From Pyrus communis (lineage: Eukaryota > Streptophyta > Magnoliopsida > Rosales > Rosaceae): a stretch of DNA of 64,000 bases. The translations under genes were made by a program, and so were the position numbers. The stretch covers positions 12,171,375-12,235,374 of the forward strand of contig NC_084805.1 in the NCBI RefSeq assembly GCF_963583255.1, read 5' to 3'. How positions within the stretch are numbered: the stretch's first letter is position 1; every line of letters begins with the position of its first letter. Shown in pieces: positions 34,001 through 45,450 of this stretch. The notes under the pieces are model-generated. The model had not been told where the DNA came from. It did not search any database and saw only the letters and a list, made by a program, of their open reading frames with translations.

Positions 34001-34638
34001 CAATTATTTTTTGGTGAAGCTTGGGATACTGAAGTTGGCTTCTCACATTCTACTAGTAAAGATAAGATGGTATTATATAAAAAAAATTTACAAATGAGAG
34101 GATATTCTAACTAAATTGTGGATTGTGAATTTGACGTGACTCAATTTGTAATCCGTACAAGCATCGTTATTGTTTTTTTTTCTTAAGGGGAACAAATGGT
34201 GACAAATCACGGTTATCCACCTCTTTCGGTCCCGGAGAGGCTATTGTTAAAAAAACACTTTTTTCTAAGGAACAATATCCCTTGACATTTAGTTGCACTT
34301 TTAATCAAACTTTTTAAATATTGTTGTTTTGATCAATTTTGCCTGTTAAAAATCTATAATGTCCTTCATAATTTTTTTTTTTTGGTCAACATATTATTCA
34401 TTGGTCATAAACCATCAAAAACACAACAATAACCTAATGACACTTAACAACACTCTCATATCCGGTCTTTGATTGCTCCACCTTGACTAATCGAATTTAG
34501 AGCAGTGATAAACATTTGGAACACCATGCAAGTAGTTGATAAACTTTCGGTGGCCCCACCTCTCATGTCCATTCTTATTCTTCTTCAATTTTCGATTTTG
34601 AAATTTTGTTGTGGTGGTTGGGGAATGAAGAAGAGAGT
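31018..34638. other. AT-rich intergenic DNA right of E1
   Basis: No convincing gene. Two ~75-bp direct repeats begin TTGTTGTCCAA at 33150-33229 and 33992-34067 (TTGGCTTCTCAYATTCTAYTAG shared in part). A second repeat, with AATAATATTTAATAAAC, lies at ~33495-33560 and ~33712-33775. Poly-T tracts lie at 32990-33100 and 34368-34384. A leader-like stretch around 32380-32460 (GTTTAGGGTTTCAGAGAG) may be a fragment of a gene, unassigned. Confidence 0.5.
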
Positions 34639-34643
34639 TCTTA

Positions 34644-37307
34644 TGTAACGTCCCGTTCCCAAAAACTACGGTTTTTATAATTTTAAAATGTGAAATTTTG
34701 AAAATGCCCTTCGAGGCAAATGCATTTACTTTTGTTGACCTCCTTGTCGAGTCACGTAAGATCTATTTTCTTGGCATATCCTTGTAGTACTCATCGCTAC
34801 GAACGCGTAGACACAAACGGAACGTGATTTGGAGTTATAACGAAGAAGTTATGGGCAAGTAAAAATAGGGATAAAATAGTCATTTAAATATTTTCTGGAA
34901 TGCTCCAAATTTTTGGAGCAAAATCTGGAAAGCCATGTGTGTGGCCCAGATTAAAGGGAAGAAAAGATGGGCGGTGGAGATGAAATATAAAGGAGAGAAA
35001 GGAGGGGCAGGATGCCCAATCAAAAAGAAGGGAGAGAAGAGAGTGACCAATGGGGGAGAAAAGAAATGAGGGGAAAGGAGATAGTGGAGAAGCACTGGAT
35101 CACCCTTGACCTAGTTCCTCCCCGTCAACCCAACCTGTTCCGCGCTCTTTTCTGGAATGCTCCAAATTTTTCCGTCAAATCGCAGCCATCCACCACCTGG
35201 AAAACATTCCATGATCTCCCATCTTCCATGTCCAATCAAATTTCACTAGATTTAGCCTTGATTCCGTGAAGAATGGAACCCATGGGTTCTGGGGGTGCCA
35301 AGGCAGAAATCCGACAATTGTGAAGCTAACTCCGTCAAACACCACCACCAATAGACTCTCCTCAACCTCAGGAACAAAGCCCATGCATTGGTTGGGGCAT
35401 CAGAGCTTGTTTGGAGTCAAATCAAAACCACCCATTGCTAGGGTTTTCGATAGGTTTATGGCGATTTGAGGCTTTTTCTGGTCAAATTGGACTTGGTTAC
35501 AGGTATGAAACTTTCTCTACTCATTGAGATCTTCATTTCCATAAAATTTGAGAACTTTTAGAAATAGTTGATTTTTCTGGCGAGTCGGGGCGGCCGACCG
35601 CCGTGTGAGGCGGCGCGTGGGCCGAGACCCCACCTGACATTCGTAAGCTAAGTCTGATACTCCAATTGCATAGGTAAAGTCCGACTAATGAAATTCCATT
35701 GTTTGGGTACAATTTCGCTAAGGTCCACCAAACTTTAGTAGTTTATTATTCATAATATTTGGGGACAATAAGAGCTGACGGATAGGGAATCCGACATGCG
35801 GATCTTCCCGAATTGGATTCCTAAGTTCGTAAAATAAAATGTTGACCACCACTTGAATTTACAATTGGCAAAGATCCGACCATTGGGTCGTAATGAAACT
35901 TAAGTAGGATGTTTTAGAAGTATAATATGGATCTTTGGAAGTTACAGATCGGAAATCTGTGATTCGGATCTTCCGGATCGAGTTATGTAGGGTTGTGGAC
36001 CCTACCGTCGATCTTTAATCGACGGTTGACTTTTGGTTAATGGGTCTCAAATCATTCTAGAACGTCTTTGGGGAATGTGTTTTATGTAAGTTACGTATTC
36101 TATCAGTAAGAATTCAGAGACGTGACTGAATATTTGTTCTAGGCGACGATCGTTCGTGATGCCTCGATATTCGTGCTAGGGAGTTATAGCTCAGACCTCA
36201 GGTGAATGGGTCTTTTTCCTTTCTATAGTGTGTGTGTGTGTATATATATACATATATAAACTTTACTATTTCCAGAAATGTTTTTATATGGAACTATGCT
36301 TTGCTTGCCATGATGTAAATAAGTTACATTTTAAATATTGCATTGTTACACTTGTGAATTGTATTGTGTGATGTTGCGGAGACTTAGGTAAGCTTCAAGT
36401 GAGTATTATGTGATTGAATGTGTTGTATTTCATTGGTATGCACACATTTATCTAGAGCTCATCATGGTTGCACCTCGGTATTAGTGCTCCCGCCCAGGGT
36501 TAAGGCCAGCCTTCACATGATTGTTCACCTCCTACACCACACGCTCACCTTGGATCCAAGTCTAGTGGCAGCCTATCATATAGACCACAATAGGTGGTTC
36601 CAACTCGTAGGTGACCTGCGAATTATCGCACAGCCTTTATATGATCGTAACACTTGAGCGTACATATTTATACCCAACATATCGTACATGTCATACTAGG
36701 TGACTCCGACTTGTGTGCTGGCCTAGATTGATGAGCTACAGGTCCAGTCGTACAGGTCATGTTAGGTGACTCCGACTGGCATACTATTTTATATTGGTTT
36801 CACACCTAGCTTACATTTATTATTGCTAAGATATTATGACATGGCATACTTCAGTTTTCACTGCTCTTGTGCATTGGTTTTTATATCTACATAGTAGTAT
36901 TATTTTTTGGAAACTATACGGGTTTTACGGTGAGGGGTTATAATGCTTTCAATAAGTTTTTTTTATTAAAACTTTATTTAGGCCTACTCACCCTTGTTTT
37001 TTGCCCCTCCAGGTGTTAGTAGCAGAGTTTTTGTACCGACAAGGATTATTGGCAAATCTTAGTGTAGGCGATTATCATCGATAGTATAATTCTCACCCTA
37101 TTTTATTGTACTATACTTATGCTCTGTCATCATGTGTGAATTTGGTTCATTCCCGCTCACATCGCACTCTTGTATTTAGGTAGTTTTAGGTTTATATTTA
37201 TTCACATTTTCCACATCACTACACATTATGGCTTCGTCACCTTCCTGGTGTCGGCCTACACAACTCGATTCGAAGTCTTAGTTGACATTCCGGGTCGGGG
37301 TGTGTCA
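34644..37307 (+). mobile_element. Solo LTR, 2664 bp, flanked by TCTTA
   Basis: Ends are TGTAACGTCCCG and GGTCGGGGTGTGTCA, which are partly inverted. Perfect 5-bp duplications TCTTA lie at 34639-34643 and 37308-37312. No second LTR, primer site or coding domain is present, so it is a solo LTR (or an LTR-like large derivative). The TGTAAC/CCCCG-type ends and the stretch before 37020 (CTACTCACCC...CCTCCAGG) remind me of gypsy chromovirus LTRs. Orientation is tentative, taken from the TGTAAC end. A GT/TA microsatellite lies at 36226-36257, and a duplicated TAGGTGACTCCGACT lies at ~36699 and 36764. Confidence 0.82.
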
Positions 37308-37314
37308 TCTTAAG

Positions 37315-37760
37315 TGATTGTTGTGGCTGTGGTGATTCGAAATCAAAAAATGGGGGTGTTCGTTGGAGTATCGTTAGGATGTTATCAAACTATTATTGTG
37401 GTTGTGTTGGTTCAAAATCTTAAAAGGGGGAGTATTGTTTGAGTGTCGTTGTGGCGTCATCAGATTGTTGTTATGGTTGTGTTTGTTCAAAATCATAAAA
37501 GTGAGTATCGTTGCAGTGTCGTAGTGGCGTCATCAGATTGTTGCAATGATGGTTTAGAATGATAAAAATTTTGGTTTAAATAAATTGAAAATGTAAGTCC
37601 TTTTTTATTAAATGGGGTTCTTTGAAAATGATTTTTGGTTGTTTAAAAATCATTGGAGTCAAAGTTGTGGAGTTGTTGTGATATTGTTGTCTTAAGTGGT
37701 GGTTCAACATAAAAAAAGGGGAGTGTTGTTGAGTGTCGTTAGGGTGTCACTGCTATTTTG
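37315..37760. repeat. Diverged ~80-bp tandem repeat
   Basis: At least three units follow one another (from ~37315, ~37395, ~37470), each with GGTTGTGTTGGTTCAAAATC-like and GTGTCGTWGTGGCGTCATCA-like parts. A fourth, more diverged unit is at ~37695-37750. Copies differ at many positions, so the array is old. Confidence 0.65.
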
Positions 37761-37829
37761 CTCCCTTTCTAATTAGTGAAAAGCAATATGGACATTTTAC
37801 AAAAAAATTTGATCAAAAGAATTTTAGAA

Positions 37830-38007
37830 GAGTAATGTCATTCATACCATGTTTTTGTACCACATTTTATTGTGCTATACGAGGAGTCTTTCTCCTTCCT
37901 TTCCTTGGGTTTTGCAAATTTTTCAAATGATGTGGCTGTCCACATTAGATGCCACCTAAGGTGGTATAGAAATGTGGTATAAAAACATAGTATGAATAAC
38001 ATTACTC
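37830..38007. mobile_element. MITE 1 (Mutator-like, 178 bp)
   Basis: Long terminal inverted repeats of about 39 bp begin GAGTAATGTCATTCATACC and mirror the right end. Flanks are ATTTTAGAA (37821-37829) and TTTTTAGAA (38008-38016), 8 of 9 identical. A 9-bp duplication is typical of the Mutator superfamily. Confidence 0.75.
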
Positions 38008-38229
38008 TTTTTAGAAAGTGTGGTCAAAAGTGCAACCAAATGTCAAAACATGTCTATTAAGCTGATTGCCCTATGAAATAACTCATTTTCCATGATTTTA
38101 CAGTTTAGTCAACCTCAAAAATACAATAAACATGCGTGTGAATTATGAATGTAGAATCAATGAGACTCAGTATGATTTGAATATGTTTGAGCCTTTGTAG
38201 GAAACAACACTAAGATGTATATCACATAA

Positions 38230-38390
38230 GGGTAATGTTAGAGAGACTAAATTTGTAGATAAAATTTTATAAACTAAATAACATGAAAGTTGATGATTGG
38301 ATTATTACTTAAGTGTTGATTAATGTGTTTATTTCTTATTGATGACACATTATTTAATAATTTACAAATTTAGTCTACCTATCATTATGG
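38230..38390. mobile_element. MITE 2 (Mutator-like), copy of the family at 59924
   Basis: It starts GGGTAATGTTAGAGAGACTA and ends with the diverged inverse. The middle matches the inverse of 59924-60068. Flanks ATCACATAA and ATCACCACA agree at 6 of 9 positions, so the duplication is eroded. Confidence 0.65.
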
Positions 38391-38663
38391 ATCACCACAC
38401 AAAAAAAAGCTTGCAGGGACGCTATGAAGGTTGTACGCTCCATTTTTCTTAACATGTATGAAAGAAAATCTGTACGATGAGAGAAATATGGAACACTAAT
38501 TGACCAAAAACTAGCCAAGAAACATTTTACAAGGTAGGTCTTATAACACTCTGACTTAAAACCCCGTTGTGGGTGTGTAAACATTATTAATTTATTTTAA
38601 ATAAATATATATTTTATGACCTTAATTACAAATGACTAGCACCATCATGTAGCCACATCATTA
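38391..38663. other. Spacer between MITE 2 and the copia element
   Basis: Nothing recognised. CATTA at 38659-38663 is the left target duplication of the copia element. Confidence 0.5.
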
Positions 38664-39165
38664 GATTAGATGATTTAGACGATATGGGATGACTGATGTT
38701 GCATAAGTCACCTCACTGATGTTGCATATGGATATTAGACGATATGGGGTGACTGATGCTGCATAAGTCACCCTATTGATGCTGCATATTAGACGATATG
38801 GGGTGATTGATGCTGCATATGAATGATGCTACATAAGCCACCCCACTGATGCTACGTATAGATATTAGACGATATGGGGTGACTGATGCTGCCAGATTTT
38901 ATGTTCCCTCTTTCCATGGGATTATCTATTAAGTCTAATCCCTTAATTTAAGGAAGATTAACATCTAGATGACTTGTTGATCGTTGTGTGCTAGCTACTT
39001 GTTGCGCTCCCTTAATTTAAGGAGTGACATCTTTAGGGTTTACCGGGTTAGTAAGATTTGTCAAGGTAAGGTTGCTTGTAACCTTCTACCTCATTATATA
39101 TCCCCCCTTGTACATTCAATCAATCCATGAAAAATACATTGAAACTTAAAGCTAAAATTTCCATA
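38664..39165 (+). repeat. Copia left LTR (502 bp)
   Basis: It begins GATTAGATGATTTAGACG and ends AAAATTTCCATA. It contains three full and one partial copies of a ~55-70-bp unit starting GATATGGGGTGACTGATGCT. A TATA-like TTATATAT lies at ~39095. Confidence 0.88.
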
Positions 39166-39180
39166 TGGTATCAGAGCAGG
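39166..39180 (+). other. Copia primer-binding site
   Basis: TGGTATCAGAGCAGG, the standard plant initiator tRNA-Met complement, directly after the left LTR. Confidence 0.92.
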
Positions 39181-39240
39181 TTCTTTCGTAACATGTCTCT
39201 GCCATTCTTGCTGCTGCGTTATTCCTTTCATTTTTAAGCC

Positions 39241-40155
39241 ATGGCTAAAGAAAGTTCAGTAAATCGCGATGAAGAAACTCAGCATAGCCTCTCCCCAAAT
39301 TTCTCAGACGTTGAGGTTAACACCAATCAACATCTGTGTTCAATTCTCTTAAACGAGTTCAATTATCTTCCTTGGTCTTGAGCTGTTTCACTAGCTCTCA
39401 GAGGCAGAGGGAAATTAGGGTTTGTTAATGGAAGCATAGTGGCTCCAGATAACTCCTTGTCAACATACAGTGCATGGCTTTGCAAGGATCAACTTGTCAT
39501 GTCCTTACTCTTCAACATCATGGAGAAACATGTTGCTGAGATTTTCAACTATTACAATTCGTCACTTGATCTTCGGAAAGCCTTGCAGGATATGTATGGA
39601 AATCAAAACAATTATGCACGAGTTTTTCAACTTAAGAATGACATTTTTAGTGCCCAACAAGAAGGAAAGGCATTTGTTCAACACCTTAGGAGTCTCAAGG
39701 CCATGTGGAATGAGTTGGATATTTATCTCCTTCATACCATAGACCCTACCACTCTCCTGAAACGAGCTGAGGAAGACAGAATCTATCAGCTGTTAGGGAG
39801 TTCGAACTTTGAATACAAGGACCTAAGGAGTCACATATTGATGAGTCAAGAATTGCCCACCTTCAACAATGCATGTGCAATTATTCAACGAGAAGAAGCA
39901 AGGAAAAAAGTAATGACTGCTGAGCACATATCAAGATTGATTGAGGCTTGTGCATATGCCTTAAACTACAAGAACTCAGAGGCAAAGGGGTACAAGGGAA
40001 GAAATACACACCCAAAATGCAAATACTGCAATGATGTTGGTCATGTGGAAGACAAGTGTTGGGAACTTCATCCTGAACTCAAGCCTAAATTTAGCAAAGA
40101 TGAGAACATGATACCAAGACCCTCACAACAATTTCACTCTCACTCAACTTGCTAA
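39241..40155 (+). pseudogene. gag: Copia gag with premature stop
   Basis: The ATG is 61 bases after the primer site (protein begins MAKESSV). A stop (TGA, in CCTTGGTCTTGAGCT at ~39380) interrupts the frame at a position usually held by Arg in this family; the rest is open to 40155. The later part has the UBN2-type copia gag pattern (LRKALQDMYG, FVQHLRSLKAMWNEL, RAEEDRIYQLL) and a CX2CX4HX4C zinc knuckle (CKYCNDVGHVEDKC, ~40018-40060). It would form the RNA-packaging capsid; the stop suggests inactivity. A frame change follows before the protease. Confidence 0.88.
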
Positions 40156-40186
40156 TGCTCACTCTCCTACTGTCTCACATGGATTC

Positions 40187-43100
40187 ATGGAATTCACTGC
40201 CAACCCATTGTCACTCATCAATGAATTTGCAGCCTATCTTCAAAGTAAGGAACATGGAGGAGGTTCACAAGCTCAAGGCAAGGATGAGAGCAATCATACA
40301 ACTATGTTGGGACAATTTGCCGGCTTTCTTGCTGGAAATAAGAAGGTATCACGAGAGGAAGCACCAGGTATACTCAAAACCTTCACTACTGCCCTATTGA
40401 CTAGTACTGAAAATGATTGTTGGGTAATAGATTCAGGCGCCACAGATCATATGACAAACAAAGTCACAAACTTGCATCATTTTAAACTTTTTTCGAGTCG
40501 TTCACATGTTTCAGTGGCAAATGAAAAAATATCTTAGTTTTGGGCAAAGGGGAAGTAAACTTACTTTCACACAAAACACCCTCCACTGCCTTACATGTAC
40601 CAACCTTTCCTTTCCAACTTCTGTCAATTGGAAAAATCATAAACACACTAAATTGTTGTGCTATTTTCTCACCAGATAATGTAATTTTTTAGGATGTTCT
40701 CACCATAAAGATGATTGGTGAAGGGGTCTTCATAAATGGACTTTACTACTTGTGCAAGAATGCCTGCTTTTCTCATGCTCTTCAAGCTCAACCAAAGTCC
40801 ATAAATGAAAACCAACTTTGGCATAAGAGATTAGCTCATCCCTCAGAAGCTATCTTGTCAAAACTATTTCCACATTTTTGTAAATCTCATCTTACTTGTG
40901 ATACTTGTCAATTTTCTAAGTTTACTAGACTACTTTTTGGTAATTCAATGTCTAGGACAAGTAAACCTTTTGAAATGGTACACATTGATGTACAAGGACC
41001 AGCAACTGAATCAATGGAAGGTTTTAAGTATTTTGTTCTATTTCTTAATGACTTCTCTCGAATGAGTTTTTTATACCTTATGAAATCAAAGAGTGAAGTC
41101 CCAAACATTTTCAAAGACTTTCATCTACATGTTCAAACTTAATTTCAATCAAACATTAAAGTCTTAAGATCTGACAATGGCATTGAATTTCTATCCAACA
41201 ACATGCTTCAATACATAAGTTCTCAGGGCATTATACATCAAACCAGTTGTGTAGGAACTCCCTAACAAAATGGAGTAGCAGAGAGAAAGAATAAGGATCT
41301 CTTAGAGAAAACTCACGCCCTTATGCTTCACATGAATGTTCCAAAGAAATTTTGGTCATTTGCAATCCTCACTGCCACTTATCTCATCAATCAACTCCCA
41401 AGTTGAGTGCTAGAGTTCAAATCTCCCTATGAAGTACTCAAATGTAGAAAATTTGATTTAACACACCTCAAGGTATTTGGATGTGTTTGCTTTGTTCACA
41501 TTCAAGCCTTGAATCGTGACAAATTAGATGCCAAGGCTACTAGGTGTGTGTTCATGGGTTACTCTTTCACCCAAAAGGGATATAAGTGCTTCAATCCAGC
41601 CACTAAGAAGTGCATTATGGCAAGAGATGTGAAGTTTGAAGAAGACTGTCCTTATTTCACTTCCAAATGAACTACTACAAGTAAAAGGGAGGAATTGTTT
41701 GAGTTATTTCCATTCCCTCAAAACTTTAATCCTTCTGTGTTGGAAGAAAACTCAGTCTCTGTGATTTCTGATGGTGAAGAAGTGCAAACTGACTCAGTCA
41801 CTGCTAGTCCGATTCCTGCTAGTGAAGAGAATGATGAGTCTCACTCTGATCACTTTCAACCTTTCACAGAGCCTCAAATGATTAAAAGAAATCTTCCTCG
41901 AACAAGGAAACCTCCAACTAGGTTGCAAGATTATGTTACTTATGCCTCAAAACACCCTATCACTGAAAGCATCAGTTTTCATGAGTTCTCTACATCTCAT
42001 GCTACATTTCTCAGTGAAATTGATAAACACTGTGAACCTAGGAGTTTCCGAGAAGCATCACTCCTCCCACAATGGAATCAAGCCATGGCAGATGAGCTTC
42101 ATGCACTGGAAGAAAACAACATCTAGAGTTTAGTTCAACTACCACCTGGAAAAAAGGCTATTGGAAGTTGTTGGATTTACAAGATCAAATTCAAGGCTGA
42201 TGGTTCTATCGAGAGACACAAAGCTAGACTTATAGCTCGAGGTTTCACCCAGACCTTTGGGGTAGATTACAAAGAAACATTTGCACCTATAGCCAAGATG
42301 AATTCCGTGAAGGTTTTACTTTCAGTTGATGTAAATTGTGGGTGGTCCCTCTATCAAATGGATGTGAAGAATGCTTTTCTTCATGGAGAGTTACAAAAAG
42401 AAGTGTATATGCAGCCTCTTCCAGGCTATAATGGTCTTGAAGGCAACATGGTGTGTAAATTGCACATCGCAATATATGGATTGAAACAATCCCCAAGAGC
42501 TTGGTACGCCAAGCTCAGTTCAGTACTCGAGAAGGCTAGTTTTATGTGAAGTAATGTTGATTCCTCACTGTTTTTATGAACTGGTACCAGTGGGAAATTA
42601 GTGGTTCTCATATACGTGGACGATCTCATTATCATAGGAGACAGTGCTGTTGAAATTGAGGCACTGAAACGTTCACTACATCAAACATTTGCTATCAAAG
42701 ATCTGGGGCAGCTCAAGTATTTTTTGGGTATTGAAATGGCATCTTCAAAGGGGCTATTTCTACATCAACGCAAATATGTACTAGATTTTCTTCAAGAAGC
42801 AAACATGCTTGACTACAAACCTGCCATCACTCCCATGGATTGCAAACTGAGGCTCAATATAGATGGAGAAGCCATGCATTATGTGAGTTATTACCAACGG
42901 TTAGTAGGGAAACTTATATATCTCACCATCACACGTCCAGATATCACATATGCAATGAGCTTAGCAAGCCAATTTATGCACTCTCCCACTGTTGATCACC
43001 TTCACATTGTTAAAAGAATTTTGTGCTACCTCAAGGGGTCAATAGGGCAAGGAATCATCATGCGTAACAATAAGTCCACTACCATTAGTGGCTACACGAA

Positions 43101-43563
43101 AACAGATTGGGCAGGGAATACACTTGATAGAAAATCTACCACATGCTATTGTACATTTGTGGGGGGCAATCTTGTTACTTGGAAGAGCAAGAAGCAACAA
43201 GTAATTGCTCATTCCAGCGCAAAGGCTGAATATCGAGCCATGACAGCCACTGTTTGTGAACTTATTTGGCTTAAAGGGCTTCTTTCAGACTTAGGATTCC
43301 CTACTCCGTCCTCTATGTCCCTTATGTGCGATAATCAAGCAGCCATGCACATCGATGCCAACCCTGTGTTTCGTGAAAGAACCAAACATATCAAAGTGGA
43401 ATGCCATTTCATTAGAGCTCAAGTTCAAACTCAAGTCATACGGACCATATTCACACGAAGCCATGATCAACTGGCAGATCTCTTTACCAAGGCACTGGCA
43501 TCAGCTCCATTTCATCGTTTTTTAGGCAAGCTTGGCTCAATTAATCTTCTTGATCTAGCTTGA
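40187..43563 (+). pseudogene. pol: Copia pol: protease, integrase, RT, RNase H with several stops
   Basis: Protease WVIDSGATDHMT (~40420-40455) is in a different frame from gag and ends at a stop near 40537. From 40711 the frame returns. The integrase has the HHCC site (HKRLAHP...CDTC, ~40830-40910), first D in HIDVQGP (~40986), second D in LRSDNGIEF (~41172) and E in NGVAERKN (~41280). RT has QMDVKNAFLHG (~42358) and YVDDLIIIGD (~42614), and RNase H ends with ADLFTKAL (~43488). In-frame stops occur near 40690, 41140, 41262, 41403, 41668, 42124 and 42547; several fit single-base transitions from Gln, Arg or Trp codons. The catalytic residues seen are intact but the polyprotein cannot be made whole. 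Confidence 0.9.
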
Positions 43564-43570
43564 GGGGGAG
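43561..43570 (+). other. Copia polypurine tract
   Basis: TGAGGGGGAG, directly before the right LTR; its TGA is the stop of the pol frame. Confidence 0.85.
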
Positions 43571-43999
43571 TATTAGACGATTTAGACGATATGGGGTGAC
43601 TGATGTTGCATAAGTCACCCCACTGATGCTACATGTTAGACAACATGGGGTGACTGATGCTGCATAAGTTACCCCACTGATGCTGCATATAGATATTAGA
43701 CGATATGGGGTGACTGATGCTACCAGATTTTATGTTCCCTCTTTCCATGGGATTCTCTATTAAGTCTAATCCCTTAATTTGAGGAAGATTGACATCTAGA
43801 TGACTTGTTGATAGTTGTGTGATAGCTACTTGATGCACTCCCTTAATTTAAGGAGTGACAGGTTTAGGGTTTACCGGGTTAATAGGAAATGTCAAGGTAA
43901 GGTTGCTTGTAACCTTGTACCTCATTATATACCCCCCCCCCCGGTACATTCAATCAATCTATGAAAAATACATTGAAACTTAAAGCTAAAATTTCCACA
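43571..43999 (+). repeat. Copia right LTR (429 bp)
   Basis: It begins TATTAGACGATTTAGACG and ends AAAATTTCCACA. It has two full and one partial copies of the same internal unit, explaining the length difference from the left LTR. A C-run (43931-43942) adds to it. Confidence 0.88.
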
Positions 44000-44192
44000 C
44001 ATTAAGACAAGCTTATTACACTGCTATACAGCCTACATAGTCGTGAGATACTTCCGGGCTTCAGGTTAATTATATGTGGCCATATTATTCAGAATAGCTA
44101 ACCCTCTACTAATTTTGATCATTTTAATTAATTGCTCAGCTATAAAACTTGATCACGATCACAATGAATTGAATCAGGTTCCATTTGTCACA

Positions 44193-44540
44193 TTACATAT
44201 GCATGTAGTGATAGTAATGCTCGGGAGGAGTATCCGGGTCGGGTTTCTCAAGTACTCCATCAACATTCCGGAGCCAGAAAGTCTGGTTAAAAGAAGCAGC
44301 TCCCTTAGGCACATCATCCATCACCTTTTCATGCCCTTTCGGAACATATATTCCTGTTTTTGGATGCGGCACCCAGCTACACCTCCATGACGATGAACTA
44401 TTACTGCCAGTCTCCCTTTCCATCATGTCAGTATCCTCACTATCACTTTCAACCATTCTGCTTGATATGTTCTTTGCAGCTCCCCTCAGCTTGCTGCTGA
44501 AATGGCGTCGATGATCTCCTTGAGCTTGCTTATAGCTTCC
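44193..44540 (-). CDS. 3' exon of a small plant protein, possibly LEA-like
   Basis: 116 codons including the stop. The exon begins after a splice acceptor (minus strand ...CATATTGCAG at 44541-44550) in phase 0. Visible: a basic N-terminal part, an acidic/Ser stretch (ESDSEDTDMMERETGSNSSS), then a conserved-looking C-terminal half with WVPHPKTGIYVPKGHEKV, MDDVPKGAASFNQ and RNVDG, and a His/Tyr tail. The WVPHP-TG-Y pattern recalls small late-embryogenesis-abundant proteins, but I cannot name the family. No exon 1 was found upstream (44551-45400), so the gene may be partial or the first exon very short. The copia element begins ~190 bp beyond the stop, likely in or near the 3' UTR. Confidence 0.5.
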   Translation of the reverse strand, partial: GSYKQAQGDHRRHFSSKLRGAAKNISSRMVESDSEDTDMMERETGSNSSSSWRCSWVPHPKTGIYVPKGHEKVMDDVPKGAASFNQTFWLRNVDGVLEKPDPDTPPEHYYHYMHM

Positions 44541-44550
44541 CTGCAATATG

Positions 44551-44976
44551 AACTGTGGCATGCACGCATATTATTAACCCTATGGATAAAACTATTATTT
44601 GTATCAACTCAACTGACATCTAGTTTGGTCTTTCTAATAGATAGAGGTTATGCCGTTCTGTCTTCTATTAAAAAAGATAACAGACTGGAGTGTCAATTAA
44701 GATAATACAAATAAAACAACTTTTAAATTCTCGTGTTGTCAATACTATTGTCGATAATTATGGACTCAAATGATCAATTTAGCTAATTGATAATGAAAAT
44801 AGTACCTAAGCATAAACATCTTCGATTTGGCAACCCCGCCTCTAGATGGCCATGGCCATCAGCATTCACGTATAAGCAGATCCACAAAGTTTGATATGGT
44901 AAACCCAAAACAACTAAGGCTCTAAGGCTCATGAAAGCAATATTTGGTTTTAACTTTGAAAATATATGTACGCATG

Positions 44977-45024
<48 letters not shown>

Positions 45025-45412
45025 GATGGAAGAATATGTTCTATTGAGCATTACCTTTACGACCTAGTGATGGTTCGCTCATGCAATATTTTCATTTGTT
45101 AGATAATAAAGCAAAAGAAGAACTCCAACAATGTCTTTGCATTATTGGGAAGAAAATCGGGTTCCAAGCAACTGTGAGGCTCTAAATCAGTGGTAGACCC
45201 TCATTGTGAGATACCCTCAAAGAACGGTTAAATAAGTGCATATGGTAAATGTGTTTTCCGTTGACATGCTGCTCTTCGTTTTTTAGTACTTGAGAATATA
45301 TTACATGATTTATTCTTATTAAAGCACATGATTAGTACAGACTTTTTTTTTTCTCTAGATATGACATCTGGTCGTTGCTCAAGTATTGTACGTGGCAATC
45401 TGTCTTTGGTGA
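44551..45412. other. Upstream/intronic DNA of the LEA-like gene
   Basis: No further exon recognised. A possible splice donor on the minus strand (AG|GTACTATTTT) at about 44806 follows a short ORF-free stretch. A (GT)n microsatellite lies at ~44978-45020. The left hAT duplication TTTGGTGA is at 45405-45412. Confidence 0.4.
44978..45020. repeat. (GT)n microsatellite
   Basis: About 21 uninterrupted GT units. Confidence 0.95.
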
Positions 45413-45450
45413 CAGTGCCGGTCCTGGGAGTAGCCCGAGTAGGCAGGCGC

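Larger units (their letters stand above)
38664..43999 (+). mobile_element. Ty1/copia LTR retrotransposon, decayed
   Basis: Target duplication CATTA lies at 38659-38663 and 44000-44004. The element has a left LTR (38664-39165), initiator tRNA-Met primer site (39166), gag, pol in copia order (protease, integrase, RT, RNase H), polypurine tract (43561-43570) and right LTR (43571-43999). In-frame stops and at least two frame changes interrupt the coding region. It lies downstream of, and convergent with, the LEA-like exon, about 190 bp from its stop codon. Confidence 0.92.
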
